Positions 1 to 7,934 of a stretch of 64,000 nucleotides of DNA are shown here, one piece after another. Under the pieces are notes generated by a model that was not told the origin of the DNA, did not search any database, and was given only the letters and a program-made list of their open reading frames with translations. Every line of letters starts with the position of its first letter. The first letter of the stretch is position 1. The DNA is taken from positions 10,399,001-10,463,000 of the forward strand of contig NZ_JACHMI010000001.1 of assembly GCF_014207985.1 (NCBI RefSeq), in the 5' to 3' direction. Made by a program: the position numbers and the translations under genes. Source of the DNA: Nonomuraea rubra (lineage in GTDB: Bacteria > Actinomycetota > Actinomycetes > Streptosporangiales > Streptosporangiaceae).

Positions 1-806
1 CCTCCGTGGAAGCGGAAGCCGTACTTCTTGCTGACGAACAGGTACATGAGCACCACCGGGATCGAGTAGAGCAGCCCGAACGTGGACAACATGCTGAGGT
101 TGGCCTGCCCGCCCTCGGTGTACAGCGTGTACGTGATCACCGCCGCCGGCTGCTTCTCCACGTCGCTCAGCAGCAGGTACGGCATCAGGAAGTTCCCCCA
201 CACGTTGGCCACGGCCCACACCGCGATGGTCGCCAGCCCCGGCCGTACCAGGGGGACCACCACGTGCCGCACGATCTGCAGCGGCGTGGCGCCGAAGACG
301 CGCGCCGACTCCTCGTACGACTTGGGCGTGGCGTCCATGAAGTCCTTCAGCATGAAGATCGCCGCAGGCAGCAGGCCGCCGCTCAGGATGAGGATCAGCC
401 CGAGCTGCGAGTCGATGAGGTTCAGCTCCACCGCCAGCTGGAACAGCGGCACCATGGCCGCCGTGCCGGTGATGATCGACGACAGCAGCAGCAGCGCGTA
501 CAGCAGGGCGTCGCGGCCGGGCAGCCGCACCCTGCTGAGCGCGTAGGCGGCCAGCGCCGAGAGCAGGACGACCAGCACGGCGGTGCCGACCGACAGCACG
601 ACCGAGTTCCACAACGACGGCAGCGCGTACGGGTGCTCCACGACCGCCCGGAAGTTGTCCCAGGTGAAGTCGGGCACCGACACCTCGTACGTGGGGTCGG
701 AGGTGAAGGGCGCGGTCACCAGCCACAGCAGCGGGATGGTGAAGAACGCCAGCAGCACGGCGATCAGCGTGTAGAACCCGATCCGGCCCAGGACGAATCG
801 CGTCAT
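1..806 (-). CDS. Carbohydrate ABC transporter permease (MalG-like), 3' end outside window
   Basis: This is one half of the inner-membrane channel of a sugar importer. Translation from the ATG at 806 gives a first hydrophobic segment (FYTLIAVLLAFFTIPLLWL), a long periplasmic loop and further membrane segments. The cytoplasmic coupling loop that docks on the ATPase reads ESARVFGATPLQIVRHVV, a recognisable EAA-type motif. About 268 codons are present and the frame runs off the left edge, so the C-terminus is missing. The start overlaps the stop of the upstream permease by four bases (ATGA), which indicates translational coupling. Its neighbours are a second permease and a lipoprotein binding protein. 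Divergence from an inositol catabolic operon suggests that inositol or a related polyol is the substrate, but this is inferred from context only. Confidence 0.9.
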   Translation of the reverse strand, partial: MTRFVLGRIGFYTLIAVLLAFFTIPLLWLVTAPFTSDPTYEVSVPDFTWDNFRAVVEHPYALPSLWNSVVLSVGTAVLVVLLSALAAYALSRVRLPGRDALLYALLLLSSIITGTAAMVPLFQLAVELNLIDSQLGLILILSGGLLPAAIFMLKDFMDATPKSYEESARVFGATPLQIVRHVVVPLVRPGLATIAVWAVANVWGNFLMPYLLLSDVEKQPAAVITYTLYTEGGQANLSMLSTFGLLYSIPVVLMYLFVSKKYGFRFHG

Positions 807-1741
807 TTCTTGCTCCGCAGCAGCCGCAGGTAGAACACCGCCACGACCAGGTTGATCAGCAGGATGATCGTCGAGACGGCGGCGCCGTAGCCCAGCTCGC
901 CGCCCTGCAGGGCGACCTTGTACACGTGCACGGCCAGGATCTCCGACTTGCCGTCGGGGCCGCCGGCGGTGAGCAGGAACGGGGTGAAGTCGTTGAACGT
1001 CCAGAGACTGATCAGCAGCAGGTTCGTCAGGATGTGGCCTCTGATGTGCGGGAACACGACGTCCCTGAGCTGCTGCCAGCCGGAGGCGCCGGCCAGGCGG
1101 GCGCTCTCCAGGTGCGAGGGCGGCACGTTGGCGAGCGCGGCGCCGTACAACATCATCGAGAACGCGGTGCCGCGCCAGGTGTTGAACACGATGATCGACA
1201 ACATCGGGTGGTCCAGCAGCCAGGCGGTGCCGGGGATGCCGAGCAGCGCGTTGAGCGTGCCGCCGTCGCGGTCGAGCAGCGCCACCCAGAGGAACGACAC
1301 GATGGCGCTGGGCAGGATCCAGGCCAGGATGACCAGACCCTCGACCACCCGTTTGAGCGGGCCGCGCCGGTCACGCAGCAGCCACGCGATGGTGAAGCCC
1401 AGCCCCACCTGGCCGATGACGGCCGAGCCCAGCACGAACTGCACGGTCAGCCAGGTGGAGCTCCAGAACGTCGGGTTCGAGACCGCGTCGAGGAGGTTGC
1501 CGAGGCCGACGAACTGCGGCTCGGCGGCGGCGATGCCCGTCAGGCGGTAGTTCGTCAGGCCGAGGTAGAGCACCCAGAGCGCGGGGAAGACGAGGAAGGC
1601 GGCGATCAGCAGCAGGGCGGGGGCCATGAAGACCCCTGCCCGCGCCTTCCCCAGGCCCGCCGCGTCCGAGCTGTAGCGGGAGTGCTCCCTCGTGCCGCGG
1701 TCTGCCTCGGGAGCCTCAGGAGGCGATATTGCCTGCGCCAC
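803..1741 (-). CDS. Carbohydrate ABC transporter permease (UgpA/MalF-like)
   Basis: This is the first permease of the importer and pairs with the next gene to form the channel. A soluble N-terminus of about 35 residues is followed by six predicted membrane segments, the first around MAPALLLIAAFLVFPALWVL. The EAA loop reads ESARLAGASGWQQLRDVVFP. The frame is open from a TTG at 1756, but the GTG at 1741 has GAGGGA six bases upstream and is preferred. That start lies inside the last codons of the binding-protein gene, so the two genes overlap by 26 bases. Carbohydrate-uptake (CUT1) membership is inferred from the length, the topology and the adjacent MalE-like lipoprotein. No ATPase gene is visible, as is common for CUT1 systems that share an MsiK-type ATPase. 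Confidence 0.9.
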   Translation of the reverse strand: MAQAISPPEAPEADRGTREHSRYSSDAAGLGKARAGVFMAPALLLIAAFLVFPALWVLYLGLTNYRLTGIAAAEPQFVGLGNLLDAVSNPTFWSSTWLTVQFVLGSAVIGQVGLGFTIAWLLRDRRGPLKRVVEGLVILAWILPSAIVSFLWVALLDRDGGTLNALLGIPGTAWLLDHPMLSIIVFNTWRGTAFSMMLYGAALANVPPSHLESARLAGASGWQQLRDVVFPHIRGHILTNLLLISLWTFNDFTPFLLTAGGPDGKSEILAVHVYKVALQGGELGYGAAVSTIILLINLVVAVFYLRLLRSKK

Positions 1742-3104
1742 CGACGATTCCCTCAAGCTTCTTCTGGTAGTCGGCCGCGGCCTGGTCAGGAGCCGTGCCG
1801 CCGGCGACCGCGGCGGTGGCCTCCTGCAACGCCACCGACACCTGCGGGTAGAGCGCGACCGGCGGGCGGTAGGCCGTCACCGGCAGCACCTTCTCCGAGA
1901 TGAACGTCAGCAGCGGCTCGCCCGCCAGGATCTCCTTGTTGACGTCCGCGCGCGGAGTGATCCGGACGTTGCCGTCCTTGGTCTCCTCCTTCAGCGCCTC
2001 CGGGGAGAGTGTGAAGGCCAGCAGCTCGAACGCCTCCTTCGGGTGCTTGCTGTTGGGGTTCACCGTGCGCAGGGCGCCGCCGGACATGCTGACGAAGTCC
2101 TGGCCCTTGATGCCCTTGCCGGGCTCGATGGCGGGGATCATGGCGTACCCGACGGTCTGGTCGCGGTCGGCCATCTTGGCCACGCCCGTCTTGGGGTTGA
2201 CCACGCCACGCCAGAAGTAGTCGCCCTCCATCAGGATGCCGATCTTGCCCTCGGCGAACTGCTGGAACGACTTGTCGCGGCCCTTGGCCTCCTGCTGGAG
2301 CTTGGGATCGCCGAGGCCGCCGCCGTAGATCTTCTGGTAGAGGCCGAGCGCGTCCTTCAGCGGCTGGGAGGCGCCGGTCCACTTGCCGTCCTTCTGCACC
2401 TCGCCGCCCGCGCCCGCGAGCAGCGGCAGCACGCCCTGCATGGAGGTGGCCTCGCCCATCGCGGTGCCGGCGTTGATCTGGATGGGCACGGGCACGCCGG
2501 AGGACTTGAGCTTGGCGCCGGCGTCGAGGATCTCCTGCCAGCTCTTGGGCTGCCAGTCGGCCGGCAGCCCGGCCTTGGCGAACAGGTTCTTGTTGAAGTA
2601 GAGCACCCGGCCGTCGGTGCCGACGGGCAGGGCGTACTTCTTGCCGTTGAACTCGGTCATGGCCTGCACGGCCTCGGGGATCTGGGCCCAGCCGTCCCAG
2701 CTCTCGGCCTCGGCCCCGACCAGCTCCGACAGCGGCTTGATGTAGCCGGCCTCGGCGAACTCGCCGGCCCAGATGCCGTCGATGTCGATCACGTCCGCGC
2801 CCTTGCCTGACTTGAGGTCGAGGGAGAGCTTGGTCTTGTACTGCTCGTCGTCGACGCCGCTGGGAACGAACTTGACCGTGACGTCCTTCCCCTTCGCCTT
2901 CTGCGCCGCCTCGAACTTGGGGATCACCCAGTCGGCGATGTACTGCGCCGCGGCCGCGTTCTTGCCGCCGGCGATGGCGTTCTGGGCGATCGTCAGCTCG
3001 ATGGTCTCACCGCCCCCGCCGGAGGACTGGCCGCACGCGGCGAGCCCCAGACCGGCGGCTGTGATGACCGCGACGACACCCATCGACCGTTTCCGCAATG
3101 CCAT
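1716..3104 (-). CDS. Extracellular sugar-binding lipoprotein of ABC transporter
   Basis: This surface-anchored receptor delivers substrate to the two permeases downstream. The 462-residue protein starts with KR-containing basic residues, a hydrophobic stretch and the lipobox LAAC with the lipidated Cys at residue 24, then a Gly/Ser linker (GQSSGGGGE). The rest resembles the solute-binding protein family 1 (MalE/UgpB) in size and in motifs such as ALPVGTDGRVLYFNKNLF and EGDYFWRGV. The ATG at 3104 has GGAGGG six bases upstream. It is the first gene of the importer operon and is read away from iolC. The TGTCATGACA palindrome at 3151-3160 lies about 47 bases upstream and is a probable repressor site. 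Specificity for inositol is inferred from the divergent iol genes. Confidence 0.9.
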   Translation of the reverse strand: MALRKRSMGVVAVITAAGLGLAACGQSSGGGGETIELTIAQNAIAGGKNAAAAQYIADWVIPKFEAAQKAKGKDVTVKFVPSGVDDEQYKTKLSLDLKSGKGADVIDIDGIWAGEFAEAGYIKPLSELVGAEAESWDGWAQIPEAVQAMTEFNGKKYALPVGTDGRVLYFNKNLFAKAGLPADWQPKSWQEILDAGAKLKSSGVPVPIQINAGTAMGEATSMQGVLPLLAGAGGEVQKDGKWTGASQPLKDALGLYQKIYGGGLGDPKLQQEAKGRDKSFQQFAEGKIGILMEGDYFWRGVVNPKTGVAKMADRDQTVGYAMIPAIEPGKGIKGQDFVSMSGGALRTVNPNSKHPKEAFELLAFTLSPEALKEETKDGNVRITPRADVNKEILAGEPLLTFISEKVLPVTAYRPPVALYPQVSVALQEATAAVAGGTAPDQAAADYQKKLEGIVGGAGNIAS

Positions 3105-3149
3105 GCAAACCCTCCGACGTGTCCTTAAGGGAGGAGGCCATGGGCCAAT

Positions 3150-3161
3150 ATGTCATGACAT
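3150..3161. promoter_or_regulatory. Candidate GntR/IolR-type operator 1
   Basis: ATGTCATGACAT is a perfect 12-bp palindrome. Its ten-base core TGTCATGACA recurs at 3314-3323 in the same divergent region. The core fits the degenerate motif KGWCHTRACA that I recall for IolR, the GntR repressor of inositol genes in Corynebacterium glutamicum. This copy sits about 47 bases upstream of the binding-protein start, where it could overlap that promoter. The regulator gene is not in the window. Confidence 0.6.
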
Positions 3162-3234
3162 TCATATGACGTAAAGACCTGGCCGTTATTCGAGGACGTG
3201 CCCACATGCTGCGCCTTTGCCCACGCGGGGCGAT

Positions 3235-3264
3235 CTTCACTACCCGGTATACCGGGTAGTGAAG
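3235..3264. promoter_or_regulatory. Perfect 30-bp palindrome in the iol divergent promoter region
   Basis: The arms CTTCACTACCCGGTA and its exact reverse complement meet with no spacer, giving 30 bp of perfect dyad symmetry centred on GGTATACC. It lies midway between the two TGTCATGACA copies, about 130 bp from the importer start and 100 bp from iolC. A dimeric or tetrameric regulator site shared by both operons is the simplest reading. A cruciform or RNA hairpin is also possible. I do not recognise the regulator. Confidence 0.6.
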
Positions 3265-3313
3265 GACCAGGATTCGGACGGGGCCGCTATTCGCAACATA
3301 GCGGACATCCGAA

Positions 3314-3323
3314 TGTCATGACA
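3314..3323. promoter_or_regulatory. Candidate GntR/IolR-type operator 2
   Basis: This is the second TGTCATGACA palindrome, about 43 bases upstream of the probable iolC start codon at 3367 and therefore near the iolC promoter or leader. With the copy at 3150-3161 it flanks the 30-bp palindrome symmetrically. That arrangement would allow one repressor to hold down both divergent operons. Confidence 0.6.
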
Positions 3324-3366
3324 ATATGCCATAGTGACGAGGTGAGCTCCGTCCCTGGAGGTGCTG

Positions 3367-4305
3367 TTGTACGACCTGATCACGATCGGCCGCTCCGGCG
3401 TCGACGTCTATCCCCTGCAGACAGGTGTCGGCCTGGCCGACGTCGAGACCTTCGGCAAGTTCCTCGGCGGTAGCCCCACCAACGTCGCCGTCGCCGCGGC
3501 CCGCCACGGGCTGCGCTCCGCCGTGGTCACCGGCGTGGGGGCCGACCCGTTCGGCGACTACGTGCGGCGGGCGATCCGCGGCTTCGGCGTGGACGACGCC
3601 TTCGTACGCACCATCGAGGGCCGGCCCACGCCCGTGACGTTCTGCGAGATCTTTCCCCCCGACCACTTCCCGATCTACTTCTACCGCGGCGAGCGACCGC
3701 CCGACCTGCAGCTCACCCCGTCCATGCTCGACCTGGAGGCGATCGCCGGGGCGGGGCTGTTCTGGTTCTCGCTGACCGGGCTGAGCCAGGAGCCGAGCGC
3801 CGCCGCCCACGCCGCCGCGCTCGCGGCGCGCACGTCCGGGCTGACGGTGTTCGACCTCGACTACCGGGCCGTGTTGTGGGAGTCGCGCGAGGCGGCCCAC
3901 GAGGCGGCGCGCGCTATGTTGCCGCTGGCGAACGTGGCCGTGGGCAACCTGGAGGAGGTCGAGGTCGCGGTCGGCGTACGCGATCCGGAGGCCGCCGCCC
4001 AGGCCCTGCTCGACGCCGGCGTACGGCTGGCGATCGTGAAAATGGGCCCGGAAGGGGTTTTCGCGCGTACCTCCGAGGAGAGCGCTCTGGTGGAGCCCAT
4101 GGAGGTGAAGGTGGTCAACGGGATCGGCGCGGGAGACGCGTTCGGCGGCGCGCTCTGCCTCGGCCTGCTGCGCGGCTGGCCCCTGGAGCGCACGCTGCGC
4201 TTCGCCAACGCGGCGGGCGCCTTCGTGGCCGCCCGCCTGGCCTGCGCCGACGCGATGCCGTCCACGTCCGAGGTGGAGGACCTGCTGAACGGGGCGCGCA
4301 CTTGA
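3367..4305 (+). CDS. iolC: 5-dehydro-2-deoxygluconokinase (PfkB family)
   Basis: This cytoplasmic kinase phosphorylates 2-deoxy-5-keto-gluconate, a middle step of myo-inositol breakdown. The protein has the PfkB N-terminal signature GGSPTNVAVAAARHG and the C-terminal signature NGIGAGDAFGGAL, whose GAGD holds the catalytic Asp. Its length of 312 residues is normal for the family. An in-frame GTG at 3361 overlaps the GGAGG ribosome site, so the TTG at 3367, five bases after that site, is the better start and gives the usual IolC beginning MYDLITIGR. It is the first gene of a tightly coupled operon. The stop overlaps the next start (TTGA). Two TGTCATGACA palindromes upstream suggest control by an IolR-like repressor. 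Confidence 0.9.
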   Translation: MYDLITIGRSGVDVYPLQTGVGLADVETFGKFLGGSPTNVAVAAARHGLRSAVVTGVGADPFGDYVRRAIRGFGVDDAFVRTIEGRPTPVTFCEIFPPDHFPIYFYRGERPPDLQLTPSMLDLEAIAGAGLFWFSLTGLSQEPSAAAHAAALAARTSGLTVFDLDYRAVLWESREAAHEAARAMLPLANVAVGNLEEVEVAVGVRDPEAAAQALLDAGVRLAIVKMGPEGVFARTSEESALVEPMEVKVVNGIGAGDAFGGALCLGLLRGWPLERTLRFANAAGAFVAARLACADAMPSTSEVEDLLNGART

Positions 4306-5207
4306 GCGACACCACGCTGTCCAGATCTGCGGACTACGAGCGGCTCACCCGCATCCGGGCCACCCAGCCCGAGGAGATCGCCGCCTCCGCGGCCCGGCGG
4401 CAGCGGCGCGGGCTGCCGGGCGAGGGCGAGCGGCTGCTGATCATCGCCGCCGACCACGCGGCCCGCGGCGCCCTCGGCGTACGCGACCGGCCGCTGGCCA
4501 TGGCCGGCCGCGCCGACCTGCTCGACCGCCTGCGGCTGGCGCTGTCCAGGCCGGGCGTCGACGGCATCCTGGCCTCCCCCGACATCCTGGAGGACCTGCT
4601 GCTGCTGGGCGCCCTGGAGGGCAAGCTCGCCTTCGGCTCCATGAACCGCGGCGGCCTGCAGGGCTCGGTCTTCGAGGTGGACGACCGGTTCACCGGCTTC
4701 GACGCCGCCTCCATCGACGCCATGCGGCTCGACGGCGGCAAGATGCTCTGCCGCATCGACCCGTCCGACCACGCCACCGTGACCACGCTGGAGTCGTGCG
4801 CCCACGCGGTCACCGAGCTGGCGCGCAGGCGGCTGCTGGCCATGGTGGAGCCGTTCTGGTCGCTGCGCTCGGAGTCGGGCGCGCTGCGCAACGACCTGTC
4901 GCCCGACGCCGTCATCCGCGCGATCAGCGTCGCCCAGGCACTGGGCGTCACCTCGGCCTACACCTGGCTGAAGATCCCGGCGGTGGCGGAGATGGAGCGC
5001 GTGATGGCAGCGACCACGCTGCCCGCCCTGCTCCTCGGGGGCGACCCGCCCGACATCGACGCCGCCTACGCCGGCTGGCACCGCGCCCTGAGCCTGCCCG
5101 GCGTGCGCGGCCTCGTCGTCGGCCGCGCCCTGCTCTACCCTCCGGACGACGACGTGGCAACCGCGGTGGACGGCGCCGCCGCACTGGTACGAGAGGCCCG
5201 CGCATGA
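4302..5207 (+). CDS. Cgl0159-type (beta/alpha)8 protein of inositol operon, aldolase-like
   Basis: This 301-residue soluble protein lies between iolC and iolB, where actinobacterial inositol operons often carry a gene annotated as the Cgl0159 family with a predicted TIM-barrel fold. It probably acts in the inositol pathway at the aldolase level, but the exact reaction is not certain to me. Visible features are a conserved LIIAADHAARGALG segment near residue 50, where an aldolase-like fold would place active-site residues, a late LKIPAV stretch with a candidate lysine, and RGLVVGRALLYP near the C-terminus, typical of a phosphate-binding loop. The TTG at 4302 overlaps the iolC stop and no better upstream codon is available. 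The gene ends in ATGA overlap with iolB, so all iol genes here are translationally coupled. Confidence 0.8.
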   Translation: MSDTTLSRSADYERLTRIRATQPEEIAASAARRQRRGLPGEGERLLIIAADHAARGALGVRDRPLAMAGRADLLDRLRLALSRPGVDGILASPDILEDLLLLGALEGKLAFGSMNRGGLQGSVFEVDDRFTGFDAASIDAMRLDGGKMLCRIDPSDHATVTTLESCAHAVTELARRRLLAMVEPFWSLRSESGALRNDLSPDAVIRAISVAQALGVTSAYTWLKIPAVAEMERVMAATTLPALLLGGDPPDIDAAYAGWHRALSLPGVRGLVVGRALLYPPDDDVATAVDGAAALVREARA

Positions 5208-6046
5208 CATACCTGCCGTACGGCAAGACGGCCAGCGGCCCCTGGTCCGTCGAGATCACCCCGTCCCTGGCCGGCTGGACGTACTCGGGGCTGCGCATCG
5301 CGGACCTGACGGACGCCCCGCTCTCCTTCGACACGGGCGGGGAGGAGCTGCTCGTCCTGCCCCTCGCCGGCTCCTGCACGGTCACGATCCCCGGCGAGAC
5401 CTTCGTGCTGTCGGGCCGCCCCTCGGTCTTCGACGGCCCCTCCGATTTCGCCTATATCCCGATTTCTACGCAGGTGACCATCGAGGGGGCGGGCCGGATC
5501 GCGTTCCCCTCGGCCCGGGCCACCCGCGCGCTGCCCCCGCGTTACGTCGCCGCCGCGGAGGTCGCCGTGGAGATCAGAGGCGCCGGCCAGGCCACCCGCC
5601 AGGTCAACAACTTCTGCTCACCCGACGCCTACCAGGACTGCGACAAGCTGATGGCCGTGGAGGTCCTCACCCCGTCGGGCAACTGGTCGTCGTACCCGCC
5701 GCACAAGCACGACACCCCGAACGAGGGGGAGGCGGTCCTGGAGGAGATCTACTACTTCGAGGTCGCCGACCAGGGCATCGGCTACCAGCGCGTCTACTCC
5801 TCCGAGCGCGGCCACATCGACACCCTGGCCGAGGTCTCCTCCGGCGACGTGGTGCTCGTCCCGTACGGCTACCATGGCCCTTCCATGGCCGCCCCCGGCT
5901 ACGACCTGTACTACCTGAACGTCCTGGCAGGCCCGGCGGAGCAGCGCTCGATGGCGTTCTGCGACGACCCCCGCCACACCTGGATCCGCTCCTCCTGGGA
6001 CGCCCAGCCCCTCGACCCCAGACTGCCGTTCGGGAGGACTTCGTGA
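5204..6046 (+). CDS. iolB: 5-deoxy-glucuronate isomerase
   Basis: IolB converts 5-deoxy-D-glucuronate to 2-deoxy-5-keto-D-gluconate, the substrate of IolC. The 280-residue protein has the bicupin character of the family. The metal-binding stretch SSYPPHKHDTPNEGE supplies His and Glu ligands, EEIYYFEV follows it, and VVLVPYGYHGPSMAAPGYD carries the late His. The C-terminus, with the WDAQP segment, is also typical. The ATG at 5204 overlaps the preceding stop (ATGA), and the stop overlaps the GTG of iolD. Order and spacing make this part of one polycistronic message with iolC and iolD. Confidence 0.95.
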   Translation: MTYLPYGKTASGPWSVEITPSLAGWTYSGLRIADLTDAPLSFDTGGEELLVLPLAGSCTVTIPGETFVLSGRPSVFDGPSDFAYIPISTQVTIEGAGRIAFPSARATRALPPRYVAAAEVAVEIRGAGQATRQVNNFCSPDAYQDCDKLMAVEVLTPSGNWSSYPPHKHDTPNEGEAVLEEIYYFEVADQGIGYQRVYSSERGHIDTLAEVSSGDVVLVPYGYHGPSMAAPGYDLYYLNVLAGPAEQRSMAFCDDPRHTWIRSSWDAQPLDPRLPFGRTS

Positions 6047-7890
6047 TCCGTTTGACCGTCGCGCAGGCGGTCGTGCACTTCCTGGCCCGCCAGTGGAGCG
6101 AGCGCGACGGTGCCGAGCGCCGGTTCTTCGGCGGCTGCGTCGGCATCTTCGGCCACGGCAACGTGGCCGGCCTCGGCCAGGCGCTGGCCACCTCCACCGA
6201 GGACCTGCCCTACCGGCTCAGCCGCAACGAGCAGGCCATGGTGCACACCGCCGCCGCCTACGCCCGCGCCAGCAACCGGCTGGCCACGCTCGCCTGCACC
6301 ACCTCGATCGGCCCCGGCGCCACGAACATGATCACCGGTGCGGCCGGCGCGACCATCAACCGCCTGCCCGTGCTGCTGCTGCCCGGCGACATCTTCTCCA
6401 CCCGCGCCGCGAGCCCGGTGCTCCAGGAGCTGGAGGACCAGCGCTCGTACGACATCTCGGTCAACGACTGCTTCAAGCCGGTCTCCCGCTACTGGGACCG
6501 GATCAACCGCCCCGAGCAGCTCCCGAGCGCGCTGCTGGCCGCCATGCGGGTGCTCACCGACCCGGCCGAGACCGGCGCGGTGACGCTGGCGCTGCCGCAG
6601 GACGTGCAGGCGGAGGCGTTCGACTGGCCCGACGAGCTGTTCGCCCGCCGCGTCTGGCACATCCCCAGGCCGCGCCCCGAACGCGCGGCCCTCGCCCGCG
6701 CCGCCGAGCTGATCAGGTCGGCGGCCCGGCCGATCGTCGTGGCCGGCGGCGGCACCATCTACAGCGAGGCCACCGCGCAGCTCCAGGCGTTCGCCGAGGC
6801 GTGCGGGATCCCGGTGGCCGAGACGCAGGCGGGCAAGGGCGCCCTGCCCTACGGTCACCCGCTCGCGCTCGGCGCGATCGGCGCCACGGGCACCACGGCC
6901 GCCAACACGCTGGCCCGCGAGGCCGACCTGATCATCGGCGTCGGCACCCGCTACAGCGACTTCACCACCGCCTCCCGCACGATCTTCGCCCCGGAAGCCG
7001 CGTTCCTGAACCTCAACATCACCGGCTTCGACGCCGCCAAGCTCTCCGGCCTGCAACTCGTCGCCGACGCCCGCGAAGGGCTGAGCGACCTGGCCGAGGC
7101 CTGCGCGGGCTGGAGCACGCCCGCCGCCTACCGCGAGCGCGCCGCCGAGCTGACCCGGGCGTGGGACACGGCCGTCGACGCGGCGTACGCGCTGGAGGGC
7201 TCGCCGCTGCCGCAGGCCGCCGTCATCGGCGCGGTCAACGCGGCGGCGGGCGACGACGGCGTGGTGGTCTGCGCGGCCGGCTCGATGCCCGGCGACCTGC
7301 ACAAGCTCTGGCGGCCCAGCGGCCCCGGCAGCTACCACGTCGAGTACGGCTACTCCTGCATGGGCTACGAGATCGCCGGCGGCCTGGGGGTGAAGCTGGC
7401 GGCGCCGGAGCGCGAGGTGTTCGTGCTGGTGGGCGACGGCTCGTACCTGATGATGGCCCAGGAGCTGGTCACGGCCGTCTCCGAGGGCGTCAAGCTGGTC
7501 GTGGTGCTGGTCGACAACTCCGGGTTCGCCTCGATCGGGCGTCTGTCGGAGAGCGTCGGCGCCGAACGGCTGGGCACCGCCTACCAGCGCCGCGACGGCG
7601 GGCCGCTGCCGGTCGACCTGGCCGCCAACGCAGCCAGCCTCGGCGCCACCGTGCTGCGCCCCGAGACGGTCGCCGACCTGCGCAAGGCGCTCGACACGGC
7701 CCGCTCGGCCACCGGGACCACGGTGATCTACGTGCCCACCGACCGGCTGGCCGACGACGCGCCGTCCTCCGAGGCGTGGTGGGACGTGCCCGTGGCACAG
7801 GTGGCGACGACGAGCGCCACGTACGCGGCACGGGAGACGTACGAGGCGAACAAGCGCTCCCAGCGCCCCCACCTGACCCCGCCCGGCTGA
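6043..7890 (+). CDS. iolD: 3D-(3,5/4)-trihydroxycyclohexane-1,2-dione hydrolase (ThDP-dependent)
   Basis: IolD opens the cyclohexanedione ring in inositol catabolism and needs thiamine diphosphate. The 615-residue protein has the three domains of the ThDP family. An N-terminal domain holds the catalytic Glu in LSRNEQAMVHTAAAYAR. The central domain begins near ARPIVVAGGG. The C-terminal domain has the cofactor motif GDGSYLMMAQE ending in VVLVDN about 25 residues later. The GTG at 6043 follows GGGAGG with good spacing and overlaps the iolB stop (GTGA). It is the last gene of the operon. Downstream genes required for full catabolism, such as iolG, iolE, iolA and iolJ, are not in this window, so they lie elsewhere or left of base 1. 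Confidence 0.95.
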   Translation: MIRLTVAQAVVHFLARQWSERDGAERRFFGGCVGIFGHGNVAGLGQALATSTEDLPYRLSRNEQAMVHTAAAYARASNRLATLACTTSIGPGATNMITGAAGATINRLPVLLLPGDIFSTRAASPVLQELEDQRSYDISVNDCFKPVSRYWDRINRPEQLPSALLAAMRVLTDPAETGAVTLALPQDVQAEAFDWPDELFARRVWHIPRPRPERAALARAAELIRSAARPIVVAGGGTIYSEATAQLQAFAEACGIPVAETQAGKGALPYGHPLALGAIGATGTTAANTLAREADLIIGVGTRYSDFTTASRTIFAPEAAFLNLNITGFDAAKLSGLQLVADAREGLSDLAEACAGWSTPAAYRERAAELTRAWDTAVDAAYALEGSPLPQAAVIGAVNAAAGDDGVVVCAAGSMPGDLHKLWRPSGPGSYHVEYGYSCMGYEIAGGLGVKLAAPEREVFVLVGDGSYLMMAQELVTAVSEGVKLVVVLVDNSGFASIGRLSESVGAERLGTAYQRRDGGPLPVDLAANAASLGATVLRPETVADLRKALDTARSATGTTVIYVPTDRLADDAPSSEAWWDVPVAQVATTSATYAARETYEANKRSQRPHLTPPG

Positions 7891-7934
7891 TCAGGGTTGC
7901 CCGCGATCACCCCGGGGAACTCCTCTGACCAGGC

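Noticed and set aside
5911..7872. 653-codon minus-strand open frame
   Set aside because: It is antisense to iolD, which has clear ThDP-enzyme motifs; high GC keeps the reverse frame open.
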